Of a DNA stretch of 5,322 nucleotides, positions 1-5,322 are shown in pieces. The stretch lies in the NCBI GenBank assembly GCA_021799555.1, contig JAJZAG010000266.1:1-5322 (forward strand), in the 5' to 3' direction. This stretch comes from Deltaproteobacteria bacterium (GTDB lineage: Bacteria; Desulfobacterota; Binatia; Binatales; Binataceae). Positions within the stretch are counted from its first letter, which is position 1, and every line of letters starts with the position of its first letter. Position numbers and translations under genes: made by a program. The notes under the pieces are model-generated. The model saw only the letters and a list, made by a program, of their open reading frames with translations. It searched no databases and was not told the DNA's origin.

Positions 1-882
1 ATTGGTTTGGATCGATTCGAGTTGCTTAAGCTCGCCAATCGCCTTGTCATATTTTTTCTGGCCGACGTAAAGCTCGGCGAGGCGATCGCGCACGAATTCG
101 TTGTTGGGATTTATCTGGATGATCTTTTTGTAATAGGCGGTCGCCTCATCGGGCTTGTTCTGCAAAATTCGCAGGGTCGCCAGATCGAGCATCACCAACT
201 CGGAATCCGGATTCAAATTGAGCGCCTTCTGATAATAACTGTCGGCCTGATCGTACTTCTTGGCCGCCACCATCACGCGCCCGGCGTAGTAGTAGCCGAG
301 GAAGGAATTGGGATCGAGGGCGATCAGATGCTGGAAAGTCGCTTCGGCTTTGTCGTAATTGGTCTGCTTGGCGTAGAGCGTGCCGAGATAGAGATAGGCT
401 TCCTGATTTTGCGGGCTTTCGGTCAGGACCTGCTTGTAATCGGTTTCCGCGGTGGCGTCGTCACCGAGCGCGCCGCTGATTCCGGCCGCGAGCAGGCGCG
501 CGTCAACCGAACCGGGGTTATCCTTGAGGGCCTCGTTGACCTGGACGAGCGCATCCTTCAGCCGTCCGTCGCGGACGTAGAGGGTGGCAAGGCGGACGCG
601 CAAGGTGGTGTTTTTTGGATCGGCGGCGACCGCTTCTTCGTAGCCCTTGAGCGCGGCTTTATGATCGCCCTCGTCGGAAGCGTATTCGGCGATCAGAAAT
701 GCGCCCATCGCTTTCGCGTCGTGGGGTACCGGGACATCGGGCAGATCGCCGAACGGATTGACGACGCCAGTGCTGACGGTCTGCATCGAGCCCCTACGGA
801 GCTCGCGAATCTGGGCGCATCCGGCGGCGAGCGCGAGACACATTAGAAGCGCGACCAGCGCGCCGGTGGAAATTGCTTTCAT
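1..882 (-). CDS. TPR-repeat lipoprotein, N-terminal part (runs off left edge)
   Basis: Translating the minus strand from the ATG at 882-880 gives 294 codons with no stop up to the window edge, so the C-terminus is missing. Residues 1-22 form a lipoprotein signal: a short basic start (MK), a hydrophobic stretch, then the lipobox LAAGC with Cys22 as the lipidation site. From about residue 57 the protein is a regular array of tetratricopeptide repeats. The turn proline recurs at residues 89, 123, 157, 191, 225 and 259, exactly 34 apart, in contexts such as DPKN, NPGS, DPNS and NPDS. The usual small, aromatic and Ala positions are also present. At least six to seven repeats are visible. TPR arrays bind protein partners. 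In lipoproteins of this type they often serve envelope assembly or polysaccharide export, but the partner is not readable here. No convincing Shine-Dalgarno precedes the start; it is chosen because it gives the perfect lipoprotein signal. The gene is divergent from the permease. Confidence 0.9.
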   Translation of the reverse strand, partial: MKAISTGALVALLMCLALAAGCAQIRELRRGSMQTVSTGVVNPFGDLPDVPVPHDAKAMGAFLIAEYASDEGDHKAALKGYEEAVAADPKNTTLRVRLATLYVRDGRLKDALVQVNEALKDNPGSVDARLLAAGISGALGDDATAETDYKQVLTESPQNQEAYLYLGTLYAKQTNYDKAEATFQHLIALDPNSFLGYYYAGRVMVAAKKYDQADSYYQKALNLNPDSELVMLDLATLRILQNKPDEATAYYKKIIQINPNNEFVRDRLAELYVGQKKYDKAIGELKQLESIQTN

Positions 883-986
883 GCAGAGACGAAAAATTCG
901 GCAGGTATTTTCACTTACAGCTAACACCACGGATTCCCAGCGGTCAACTTAAAACGGCGGACGCGGCGCCCGCGCCCGCTTTGTAT

Positions 987-992
987 ATTATA
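987..992 (-). promoter_or_regulatory. Candidate -10 box for the TPR lipoprotein gene
   Basis: The minus strand reads TATAAT exactly at 992-987, within the only AT-rich patch of the intergenic region. The hexamer 17 bp upstream (1015-1010, GTCGCA) matches the -35 consensus at only three of six positions, so this would be a -10-driven or activated promoter. It would give a leader of roughly 100 nt before the ATG at 882. The same patch could also serve the permease on the plus strand (TATATT at 984-989), without a good -35. Confidence 0.35.
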
Positions 993-1058
993 TGCTATGC
1001 GGTGCCGGATGCGACCGTATAAACCGTGTCCCGATCGAAGCGGCGGCCCTTGAGGCTT

Positions 1059-1074
1059 GCCGCGCGAGCGCGGC
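1059..1074 (+). repeat. GC-rich inverted repeat in the permease leader
   Basis: GCCGCGC at 1059-1065 and GCGCGGC at 1068-1074 are perfect reverse complements separated by GA. As RNA this gives a 6-bp all-GC stem with a CGAG tetraloop, about 35 nt before the permease start. No U-tract follows, so it is not an intrinsic terminator. It could stabilise the leader or be chance in GC-rich DNA. Confidence 0.35.
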
Positions 1075-1109
1075 TCGGCTACCGGTAAATCGCATCGAGC
1101 ATAACTCCC

Positions 1110-2504
1110 TTGCCAATCCAGAAAGAACGGCGTGCGGCGGCGCACGAAGTCGCACAGAGATCCGCAGCCGTGCGGCGCGGCGCGCTCGGGCTGCCGGCCC
1201 TCGTCTCCCTGATGTACCTGGTGGTGTCGGGCGGCGCGTACGGGCTGGAGGACGCGGTTCGCGCCGGAGGTCCCAAGCTGGTGCTGCTCTTGTGCGTGGT
1301 AGTGCCGCTTACGCTGTCGCTACCGACGGCGCTGATGGCTGGGGAGCTGACCGCGCTGATGCCGATCGAGGGCGGATTTTACTTCTGGGTCAAGCGGGCG
1401 CTCGGTCCGTTTGCGGGATTCGCCGAGGCGTACCTGACGATTCTCTATACCGCCGTGGACATGGCGATTTATCCGGTGCTGTTCGCGGCCTATCTGTCGT
1501 TTATCGTGCCGATCGGGCCGCTCGGCCAGGTCGCGATTGGAATCGGCGTGGTGTGGCTTTCGGGGTTGCTCAATATCGCGGGAGTGCGCCCGGTAGGCGA
1601 GACCTCGATCGCGCTGGCGATAGTGCTGGCGGCGCCGTTTATCGCGATGGTGGCGATCGGTTTTGGAAAGATCGCGCACTTCGCGCTACCGGCGGCGCCG
1701 CTATTCGGCGCCGATCCATTCGGAGCATTGGGCGCGGCGTTGATCGTCGTCATCTGGAATTTCGGCGGCTGGGAGAACTTAAGCGTGGTTTCCGGCGAGA
1801 TCGAAAATCCACGGCGCAATTATATCCGGGCAATCGCGATCGCGATGCCGATAATTGTCGCCGGATATTTGTTGCCCCTGATGGTTTGTCTGTCGGGCGC
1901 GCCGGGCGGCGCAAACTGGAGCGAAGGATGGTTCGCGCACGAGGGCGCGCGGATCGGAGGACCGCTCCTGGGCGGCGCGCTCGCGATCGGGGGCAGCGTG
2001 ATGGCGTTCGCGGTGTTCGAGGCCGCGATGCTGTGGGTATCGCGGATGCCGTTCGTGCTGGCGCGCGAGGGCTATCTGCCCGCGCCGCTTAGCGACATCT
2101 GGGCGACGACGGTTACGCCGGTCAAGGCGATTATCGCGTCGTGCGCCGTCTTCACGCTTCTGATTCCGCTCGGATTTCTGGCGCTGGTTGTGCTCGACGT
2201 TTTTTTCTATATGGCGGCGCTTGCGCTCGAGATGGCGGCGCTGGTGCGGTTGCGCAGGCTTGCGCCGGATCGTGGCGGAAGTTTCATGATCGGCGGCGGT
2301 CGAATCGGACTGTGGCTGTGCGCGGCGCTGCCGCTGGCGACCTGGGTCGCAACCTTCGCGCTCGCGCTCGGGAGCGGCGATGGGCATCGCGATTTCATAA
2401 TCGCAATCGCGTTGTCCCTGACCGTATGGCCCGCTTACGCGATCACGCGAAAGCGATGGGGCGGCCCCGCCGCCCGCGAGACCGCCCCATTCCCGATCGA
2501 TTGA
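1110..2504 (+). CDS. APC-superfamily permease, polyamine/LAT (PUT-like) type
   Basis: Predicted inner-membrane transporter of 464 residues with about 12 hydrophobic segments, the usual size and topology for the amino acid-polyamine-organocation superfamily. TM1 carries VSGGAYGLEDAV (39-50). The next region reads AGELTALMPIEGG (77-89) followed by GPFAGF (99-104). TM3 has VDMAIYPVLFAAYL (116-129). TM6 has WNFGGWENLSVVSGEIENP (216-234), and SRMPFVLAREGYLPAP follows at 311-326. From family knowledge, this set of motifs resembles the plant and trypanosomatid polyamine:H+ symporters (PUT/LAT, PHS group) more than classic bacterial APC permeases. Proton-coupled uptake of polyamines or amino acids is therefore inferred; the substrate is not determined by sequence. 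The start is uncertain. The TTG at 1110 is the first candidate after the in-frame TAA at 1086-1088 and has no Shine-Dalgarno. The GTG at 1170 (residue 21) would also keep all membrane segments. The gene stands alone and converges on the next one. Confidence 0.88.
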   Translation: MPIQKERRAAAHEVAQRSAAVRRGALGLPALVSLMYLVVSGGAYGLEDAVRAGGPKLVLLLCVVVPLTLSLPTALMAGELTALMPIEGGFYFWVKRALGPFAGFAEAYLTILYTAVDMAIYPVLFAAYLSFIVPIGPLGQVAIGIGVVWLSGLLNIAGVRPVGETSIALAIVLAAPFIAMVAIGFGKIAHFALPAAPLFGADPFGALGAALIVVIWNFGGWENLSVVSGEIENPRRNYIRAIAIAMPIIVAGYLLPLMVCLSGAPGGANWSEGWFAHEGARIGGPLLGGALAIGGSVMAFAVFEAAMLWVSRMPFVLAREGYLPAPLSDIWATTVTPVKAIIASCAVFTLLIPLGFLALVVLDVFFYMAALALEMAALVRLRRLAPDRGGSFMIGGGRIGLWLCAALPLATWVATFALALGSGDGHRDFIIAIALSLTVWPAYAITRKRWGGPAARETAPFPID

Positions 2505-2513
2505 TTCAGCGAA

Positions 2514-3029
2514 TTATTGACAGGAGGTGCCGCTCGCGTCGAAGGTGAAGTCGAAGGTGCCGGCAAGTTTCACGGCGGCGCAATGCTTGTTGAGGTTGTA
2601 AGCGCCGACCAAGTCGCCCGAAATCTCCCGGGCGCGAAATGCGACATTGCACGAGTACGCATGGTGACCGGCAAAGACCGAGCGAGGGGTCACTCTGCCT
2701 GACAGCGGGCCGCCGGCAGTTACCGTGCTCAGAGATATCTGCCCGCTGGTCCCGGCCACGAGGTTCTTTCCATTCTGAACAAAGTAGAGGAAGCCGGTTC
2801 CCGTACCCTGCCTTCGGTCATCGACGCTACCGCTCCAGCATCCCGCCACATTGAGCGGCGGTTTCGAGTCCGGTTGCGCCATCAATGTTCCGGCAGCGCG
2901 GCTTGCCCACGGCGCGGATTGCGAATCCGCGTCCTGCGCGTGTGTGTTTCGAGGCGAGACTGCGACCGATCCGGCGACCAGTATCGCGGCCGTGACCCCG
3001 GCGGTGAACGCTCTTACGAGCTTGCTCAT
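2514..3029 (-). CDS. Small secreted four-cysteine protein of unknown function
   Basis: Encodes 171 residues from the ATG at 3029-3027. An N-terminal Sec signal peptide is clear: MSKLVR, then a hydrophobic core to about residue 25, with a probable cleavage at THA/QD near residue 31. The mature part begins with a low-complexity linker. From about residue 60 it becomes a Gly/Thr/Ser-rich domain with alternating hydrophobic residues, suggesting a small beta-sheet or barrel fold. It opens with AGCWSGSVDD and ends with AGTFDFTFDASGTSC. Cysteines at 64, 127, 150 and 170 are even in number and could form two disulfides, consistent with export. I do not recognise a named family; a calycin- or lipocalin-like shape is only an impression. 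The frame is open further upstream to an ATG at 3089. That start would place the -35 and -10 boxes inside the gene and bury the signal peptide, so 3029 is preferred. The stop lies 9 nt from the permease stop. Confidence 0.82.
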   Translation of the reverse strand: MSKLVRAFTAGVTAAILVAGSVAVSPRNTHAQDADSQSAPWASRAAGTLMAQPDSKPPLNVAGCWSGSVDDRRQGTGTGFLYFVQNGKNLVAGTSGQISLSTVTAGGPLSGRVTPRSVFAGHHAYSCNVAFRAREISGDLVGAYNLNKHCAAVKLAGTFDFTFDASGTSCQ

Positions 3030-3039
3030 TATCTTTCTT

Positions 3040-3045
3040 CCCTCT
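3040..3045 (-). promoter_or_regulatory. Ribosome binding site of the small secreted protein
   Basis: The minus strand reads AGAGGG at 3045-3040, followed by a purine-rich stretch (AAGAAAG) and then the ATG at 3029. The GAGG core is about 11 nt from the start, slightly long, but the whole leader is purine-rich. This supports 3029 as the true start over the more upstream in-frame ATG. Confidence 0.6.
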
Positions 3046-3065
3046 ACAACGAGCTTGGTCGCGCG

Positions 3066-3094
3066 AGTATAGGCGATCGGAGAAATCATGTCAA
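3066..3094 (-). promoter_or_regulatory. Near-consensus sigma-70 type promoter
   Basis: On the minus strand, a perfect -35 box TTGACA (3094-3089) is followed by a 17-bp spacer (3088-3072) and a -10 box TATACT (3071-3066; five of six to consensus). Transcription would begin near 3059, giving a leader of about 30 nt with the purine-rich ribosome site before the ATG at 3029. It sits in the correct place and orientation for the small secreted protein and predicts strong constitutive expression under the housekeeping sigma factor. Confidence 0.75.
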
Positions 3095-3130
3095 ATAACG
3101 TGTGATTGGCAGATAGGTGCCGATACGTGC

Positions 3131-3167
3131 AAAAAGATGTAAGTAATAATTGAATTTACATCATTTT
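3131..3167 (-). terminator. AT-rich hairpin with T-tract, terminator of the glycosyltransferase
   Basis: GATGTAA at 3136-3142 is the exact reverse complement of TTACATC at 3156-3162. The stem extends inwards by a G-U and a U-A pair (loop 3145-3153). Outwards, after one A/A mismatch, AAAA (3131-3134) pairs with TTTT (3164-3167). Read on the minus strand, the hairpin begins right after the glycosyltransferase stop at 3169 and ends in TTTTT (3135-3131), as an intrinsic terminator should. The stem is poor in GC pairs, so efficiency may be modest. Its symmetry, and its position about 37 bp upstream of the next -35 box, also leave room for a role as a protein-binding operator. Confidence 0.55.
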
Positions 3168-3168
3168 A

Positions 3169-4947
3169 TCATGAAGAAAGTTGGAATAGAGCTATAGAGT
3201 GGCCTTGGTTTAGCGTGGACATAGAGAATCTTCGTCCCAGTTTGGAAACTTCGTCCCTCAGAGTTGTGGCGTAATCGCGTGATTCGGGGGCGCACAGCAG
3301 GAGGTAGGCGCCGGCGCTGGTGCGAGACGCCGTTTCGAGCTGTTTTTCAGCGGCGGGAGATATCGCGTCGTTTATGAAGATCGTTGGCGGGATTGGGCCG
3401 GTCCATCCTTGGCTGCGTTTAACGAACAGACGGCTCAAGTTGTAATCGGTGAAGCGCTCGCCCGGATCGCGCGAGCTTAGCCCGATGAAATTGCGACCCG
3501 TGCCGGGGATATAGAGTTGGAGAAATTCGAGCGAGATATTGCTGGCAACGGTCGCGTCGGGCGGGAGCTTTGCGTTGACCTGCTCAAGCGCCGCGACGAT
3601 CGCAGAGGCGCGCGGCGGCGCCGATAGCCGGGCGACGGCCTCGGTGCCGATCGCGATCAGCAGGATCGCATCGAGGATGACGACGCCGAGCAGTCCGCCG
3701 GTCTGGCGCGAAGTTCGGCGCGGCGCTGCATAAGCCGCGCGCATCCATCGATTGGCAAGCGCCGTCCCATAGCCCGCCGCGATAAACATCACGAAGGCGC
3801 CCGGCAGCAGAAAGACGACGTCGGTGAAAACGTGGAAGATGTACACGGTGAAGAGCGCGCCAAGAAACCCGAGACCCAGCCATACGACGCGGCGCGCCGC
3901 GCGAAACCCGGGCGTGCGGATAATCGCGACGAGGCCGATAATCGCGAAGATTGCCGCCGGGAACGGATAGAGGAAGTAGCGCGCATCGCCGCGGTTCCCG
4001 AGTATCCCGTCCACGCCGAGTAGCGAGGTCAGATATACCGGCACGTTGCCGTGAGGATTTCCTGGCATCGTCGCGCCGAACAGATAGGCGGGCGAAAAGC
4101 CGATTCCACCCGCGCCGTAAACCTCTTTGACCCACCATGCGTATCCGCTGCGAAACGCGCCGCCCAGATACTCGGAATTGACCCGCATCAGCCACAGGAC
4201 GGGAAGCACGAAAGCCGCGGCGAACGCCGCAAGCGGCGTGGCGAGATCGGCTGGCGATTCGCCGGCGGGCGGCACAAGAATAATCGCAAGCGCCGCGCCG
4301 GCAACGAGAGCTGCATCGGTTGGACGGATGAGGATCGAACATCCGGCGGCCAGCCCGAACGCCGCCCACAGCGCCAGCCTCGCGCGCGGGCGCCGATGCG
4401 GCGTTTTCTCTTCGACCGCGATCGCGAAAAATATCGCCGCGGCGACTATCGCCAGCAGCATCGCGGGCACGTCGCTCAGGACCATCGTCGAGTAGGTGAC
4501 GAAAACCGGCGAGGCAGCCATCAGCAGCGCGGCAACGATCGCGCACGCGCGATCGAACATCCGGCGCGTAAGCGCGTACAGCGTGGCGATCGCGAGCAGG
4601 CCGAAAACGATCGTCAGGCAGTAGGCGTGCGCAAGGGCGACGATGCGCGGGACGAGCGGCGCGAGCAGGAGCGGGTAGCCAGGGGTATATCGCGACGGGT
4701 AAGTATAACCTCCGAAATGGAGCGCCGGTCCGAGTCCACGCGCAAGGTTGACGGTCATCGCGGCATATTCGAGGCCGTCGGGCCACGGCATAAACTCGGC
4801 GCCGCGGTACGAGCCGGCGTGAAGCATCAGGAGAATCGCGAAACCGAGAATTCCGCCGAGCGCGGCGAAATCGCGCGCGCCGAATGGCCCGGCCGGCGCG
4901 ATGGGCTCGCGATTGTCGCGAAGGCGGCGCGATGAAGGCGAAGTCAT
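3169..4947 (-). CDS. GT-C fold membrane glycosyltransferase (PMT/ArnT-like, GT39/GT83 type)
   Basis: A 592-residue polytopic membrane protein. A cytoplasmic basic N-terminus (about 25 residues) precedes TM1 (about 27-43). The first periplasmic loop carries WPDGLEYAAMTVNLARG (55-71), whose acidic residues Asp57 and Glu60 match the catalytic-loop pattern of GT-C enzymes. The loop continues with YPSRYTPGYPLLLAP (83-97). Further hydrophobic segments lie at about 105-126, 134-152, 156-178, 190-206, 211-227, 236-253, 330-345, 352-370, 378-398 and 417-437. A soluble C-terminal domain of about 150 residues follows, probably periplasmic. Enzymes of this class move a sugar from a polyprenyl-phosphate donor to a lipid, glycan or protein on the outer face of the inner membrane; donor and acceptor cannot be read here. 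No alternative start codon precedes TM1, so the ATG at 4947-4945 is preferred. A weak GGGAG lies 13 nt upstream. The 5' end overlaps the divergent neighbour by 16 nt, and an inverted repeat with a T-tract follows the stop. Confidence 0.88.
   Translation of the reverse strand: MTSPSSRRLRDNREPIAPAGPFGARDFAALGGILGFAILLMLHAGSYRGAEFMPWPDGLEYAAMTVNLARGLGPALHFGGYTYPSRYTPGYPLLLAPLVPRIVALAHAYCLTIVFGLLAIATLYALTRRMFDRACAIVAALLMAASPVFVTYSTMVLSDVPAMLLAIVAAAIFFAIAVEEKTPHRRPRARLALWAAFGLAAGCSILIRPTDAALVAGAALAIILVPPAGESPADLATPLAAFAAAFVLPVLWLMRVNSEYLGGAFRSGYAWWVKEVYGAGGIGFSPAYLFGATMPGNPHGNVPVYLTSLLGVDGILGNRGDARYFLYPFPAAIFAIIGLVAIIRTPGFRAARRVVWLGLGFLGALFTVYIFHVFTDVVFLLPGAFVMFIAAGYGTALANRWMRAAYAAPRRTSRQTGGLLGVVILDAILLIAIGTEAVARLSAPPRASAIVAALEQVNAKLPPDATVASNISLEFLQLYIPGTGRNFIGLSSRDPGERFTDYNLSRLFVKRSQGWTGPIPPTIFINDAISPAAEKQLETASRTSAGAYLLLCAPESRDYATTLRDEVSKLGRRFSMSTLNQGHSIALFQLSS
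4920..4924 (+). promoter_or_regulatory. Ribosome binding site of the right-edge glycosyltransferase
   Basis: GAAGG at 4920-4924 lies 7 nt before the ATG at 4932, a good Shine-Dalgarno spacing. It supports that start even though it makes the gene overlap the 5' end of the minus-strand glycosyltransferase. The alternative TTG at 4947 has no comparable site. Confidence 0.5.
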
Positions 4948-5322
4948 TGCGGGCGGCGCGCTCCCAAGCGCCGGAGTCGCCGGGCGCGCGAGTCGGCGCG
5001 GCGCTCGCTTTGGTGCTGCTCGCGCCGCGGATAATCCGGATTCTCTATCCGGAGATTTGGGTCGAGGACGATTTTTATCTTGAGAGCGCGTACCTGGTCG
5101 CGGCCGGGATGCGCCCGTACCTGGATTTCGTGCAACCGCATCTGCCGCTGCTCGAGTGGGCCGCGGGCGGATATCTCAGGATTTTCGGCGCGAGCCATTA
5201 TCGAATCGAACTCCTCAATGAGGCCGCGATCTATATCACGAGCCTGATGGTCTATGCGCTGGGCGCGCGCGCCGCGGGGCGGCGGGCGGGGGTCGCGGCG
5301 GGAATTCTATATGCTTTCAGCT
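4932..5322 (+). CDS. Second GT-C type membrane glycosyltransferase, N-terminal part (runs off right edge)
   Basis: From the ATG at 4932 the plus strand is open for 130 codons to the window end. A basic N-terminus (residues 1-20) precedes TM1 (about 21-38). The following loop reads EIWVEDDFYLESAYLVAAGM (41-60), then RPYLDFVQPHLPLLEW (61-76). This is the first periplasmic loop of PMT_2/ArnT-like GT-C proteins: an acidic cluster (Glu45-Asp46-Asp47), then a G-x-x-PYxDF...PHxPLL element. A further membrane segment begins near residue 97. The likely role is transfer of a sugar from a polyprenyl-phosphate donor in the periplasm. It differs clearly from the adjacent minus-strand enzyme in this loop, so the two are not a recent duplication. 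Catalytic and C-terminal regions lie outside the window. Confidence 0.8.
   Translation, partial: MKAKSLRAARSQAPESPGARVGAALALVLLAPRIIRILYPEIWVEDDFYLESAYLVAAGMRPYLDFVQPHLPLLEWAAGGYLRIFGASHYRIELLNEAAIYITSLMVYALGARAAGRRAGVAAGILYAFS
5035..5053. repeat. Perfect 7-bp inverted repeat near the divergent starts
   Basis: TCCGGAT (5035-5041) and ATCCGGA (5047-5053) are perfect reverse complements around a 5-nt loop, TCTCT. The repeat lies inside the right-edge glycosyltransferase gene (residues 35-41), about 90 bp upstream of the minus-strand glycosyltransferase start, where that gene's promoter would have to be. It could be an operator or a chance result of codon choice. Confidence 0.3.

Larger units (their letters stand above)
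883..1109. other. Divergent intergenic region with AT-rich patch
   Basis: This 227-bp stretch separates the minus-strand TPR lipoprotein from the plus-strand permease and must hold the promoters for both. Most of it is GC-rich. An abrupt AT-rich patch at about 981-998 (TTGTATATTATATGCTAT) is the best promoter location. A compact GC-rich inverted repeat lies at 1059-1074 in the presumed permease leader. I recognise no riboswitch, small RNA or small gene here. Confidence 0.6.

Noticed and set aside
7..846. Long open frame on the plus strand opposite the TPR gene
   Set aside because: It is codon-phase antisense to the minus-strand frame. The minus strand gives a lipobox and six exactly spaced TPR turns, while the plus frame shows no domain.
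1001..1109. Possible riboswitch in the permease leader
   Set aside because: Only one short GC hairpin is visible, and no conserved riboswitch core is recognised.
992..2092. 366-codon plus-strand frame overlapping the permease
   Set aside because: Arg/Ala/Gly-rich translation with no domain; it is an out-of-frame shadow of the 12-TM permease in high-GC DNA.
1779..2387. Minus-strand frame inside the permease
   Set aside because: Arg- and Gln-rich shadow translation without motifs, contained within a well-supported gene on the other strand.
3030..3089. Upstream extension of the small secreted protein to an ATG at 3089
   Set aside because: It overlaps a near-consensus promoter and would hide the signal peptide behind 20 extra residues.
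3584..4786. 400-codon minus-strand frame inside the glycosyltransferase
   Set aside because: Arg-rich out-of-frame shadow; the overlapping 592-residue frame has coherent membrane segments and GT-C motifs.
4051..4935. 294-codon plus-strand frame opposite the glycosyltransferase
   Set aside because: Highly charged low-complexity antisense translation with no recognisable fold and no ribosome site.
1..5322. CRISPR arrays, tRNA or rRNA genes, insertion sequences, phage genes
   Set aside because: No regularly spaced direct repeats, tRNA-like folds, transposase motifs or terminal repeats were seen on either strand.

Overview
The window reads as chromosome from a high-GC, Gram-negative-type bacterium. 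Codons are rich in GCG, CGC and CTG. One predicted protein has a lipoprotein signal, one has a Sec signal peptide, and two are GT-C type membrane glycosyltransferases. I cannot place the organism firmly. An uncultured lineage of the broad Deltaproteobacteria, Acidobacteria or Binatota kind would fit, but that is a stylistic guess. I see no phage, transposon, CRISPR, tRNA or rRNA features.

Layout from left to right. Positions 1-882 (minus, running off the left edge) encode the N-terminal 294 residues of a tetratricopeptide-repeat lipoprotein. Positions 883-1109 are a divergent intergenic region with an AT-rich patch that probably holds a promoter. Positions 1110-2504 (plus) encode a 12-TM APC-superfamily permease. 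Its signature motifs resemble the polyamine/L-type amino acid transporters (PUT/LAT, PHS) best known from plants and trypanosomatids. It converges, with a 9-nt gap, on a 171-residue secreted four-cysteine protein of unknown function at 2514-3029 (minus). That small gene has a near-consensus sigma-70 promoter at 3066-3094. Next comes an AT-rich inverted repeat (3131-3167) placed as the terminator of a large GT-C/PMT-like glycosyltransferase at 3169-4947 (minus). A second, unrelated-looking GT-C protein starts at 4932 on the plus strand and runs off the right edge.

The two glycosyltransferase genes are divergent with overlapping 5' ends, so they probably belong to one cell-surface or glycan-lipid locus. 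They would transfer sugars from polyprenyl-phosphate donors on the periplasmic side. The TPR lipoprotein and the small secreted protein are also envelope or exported proteins, but nothing in the sequence ties them to the same pathway. The permease looks monocistronic. I find no clear evidence for a new multi-gene system. The items most worth a second look are the small secreted protein with its strong promoter, the eukaryote-like permease motifs, and the head-to-head overlap of the two glycosyltransferase genes.
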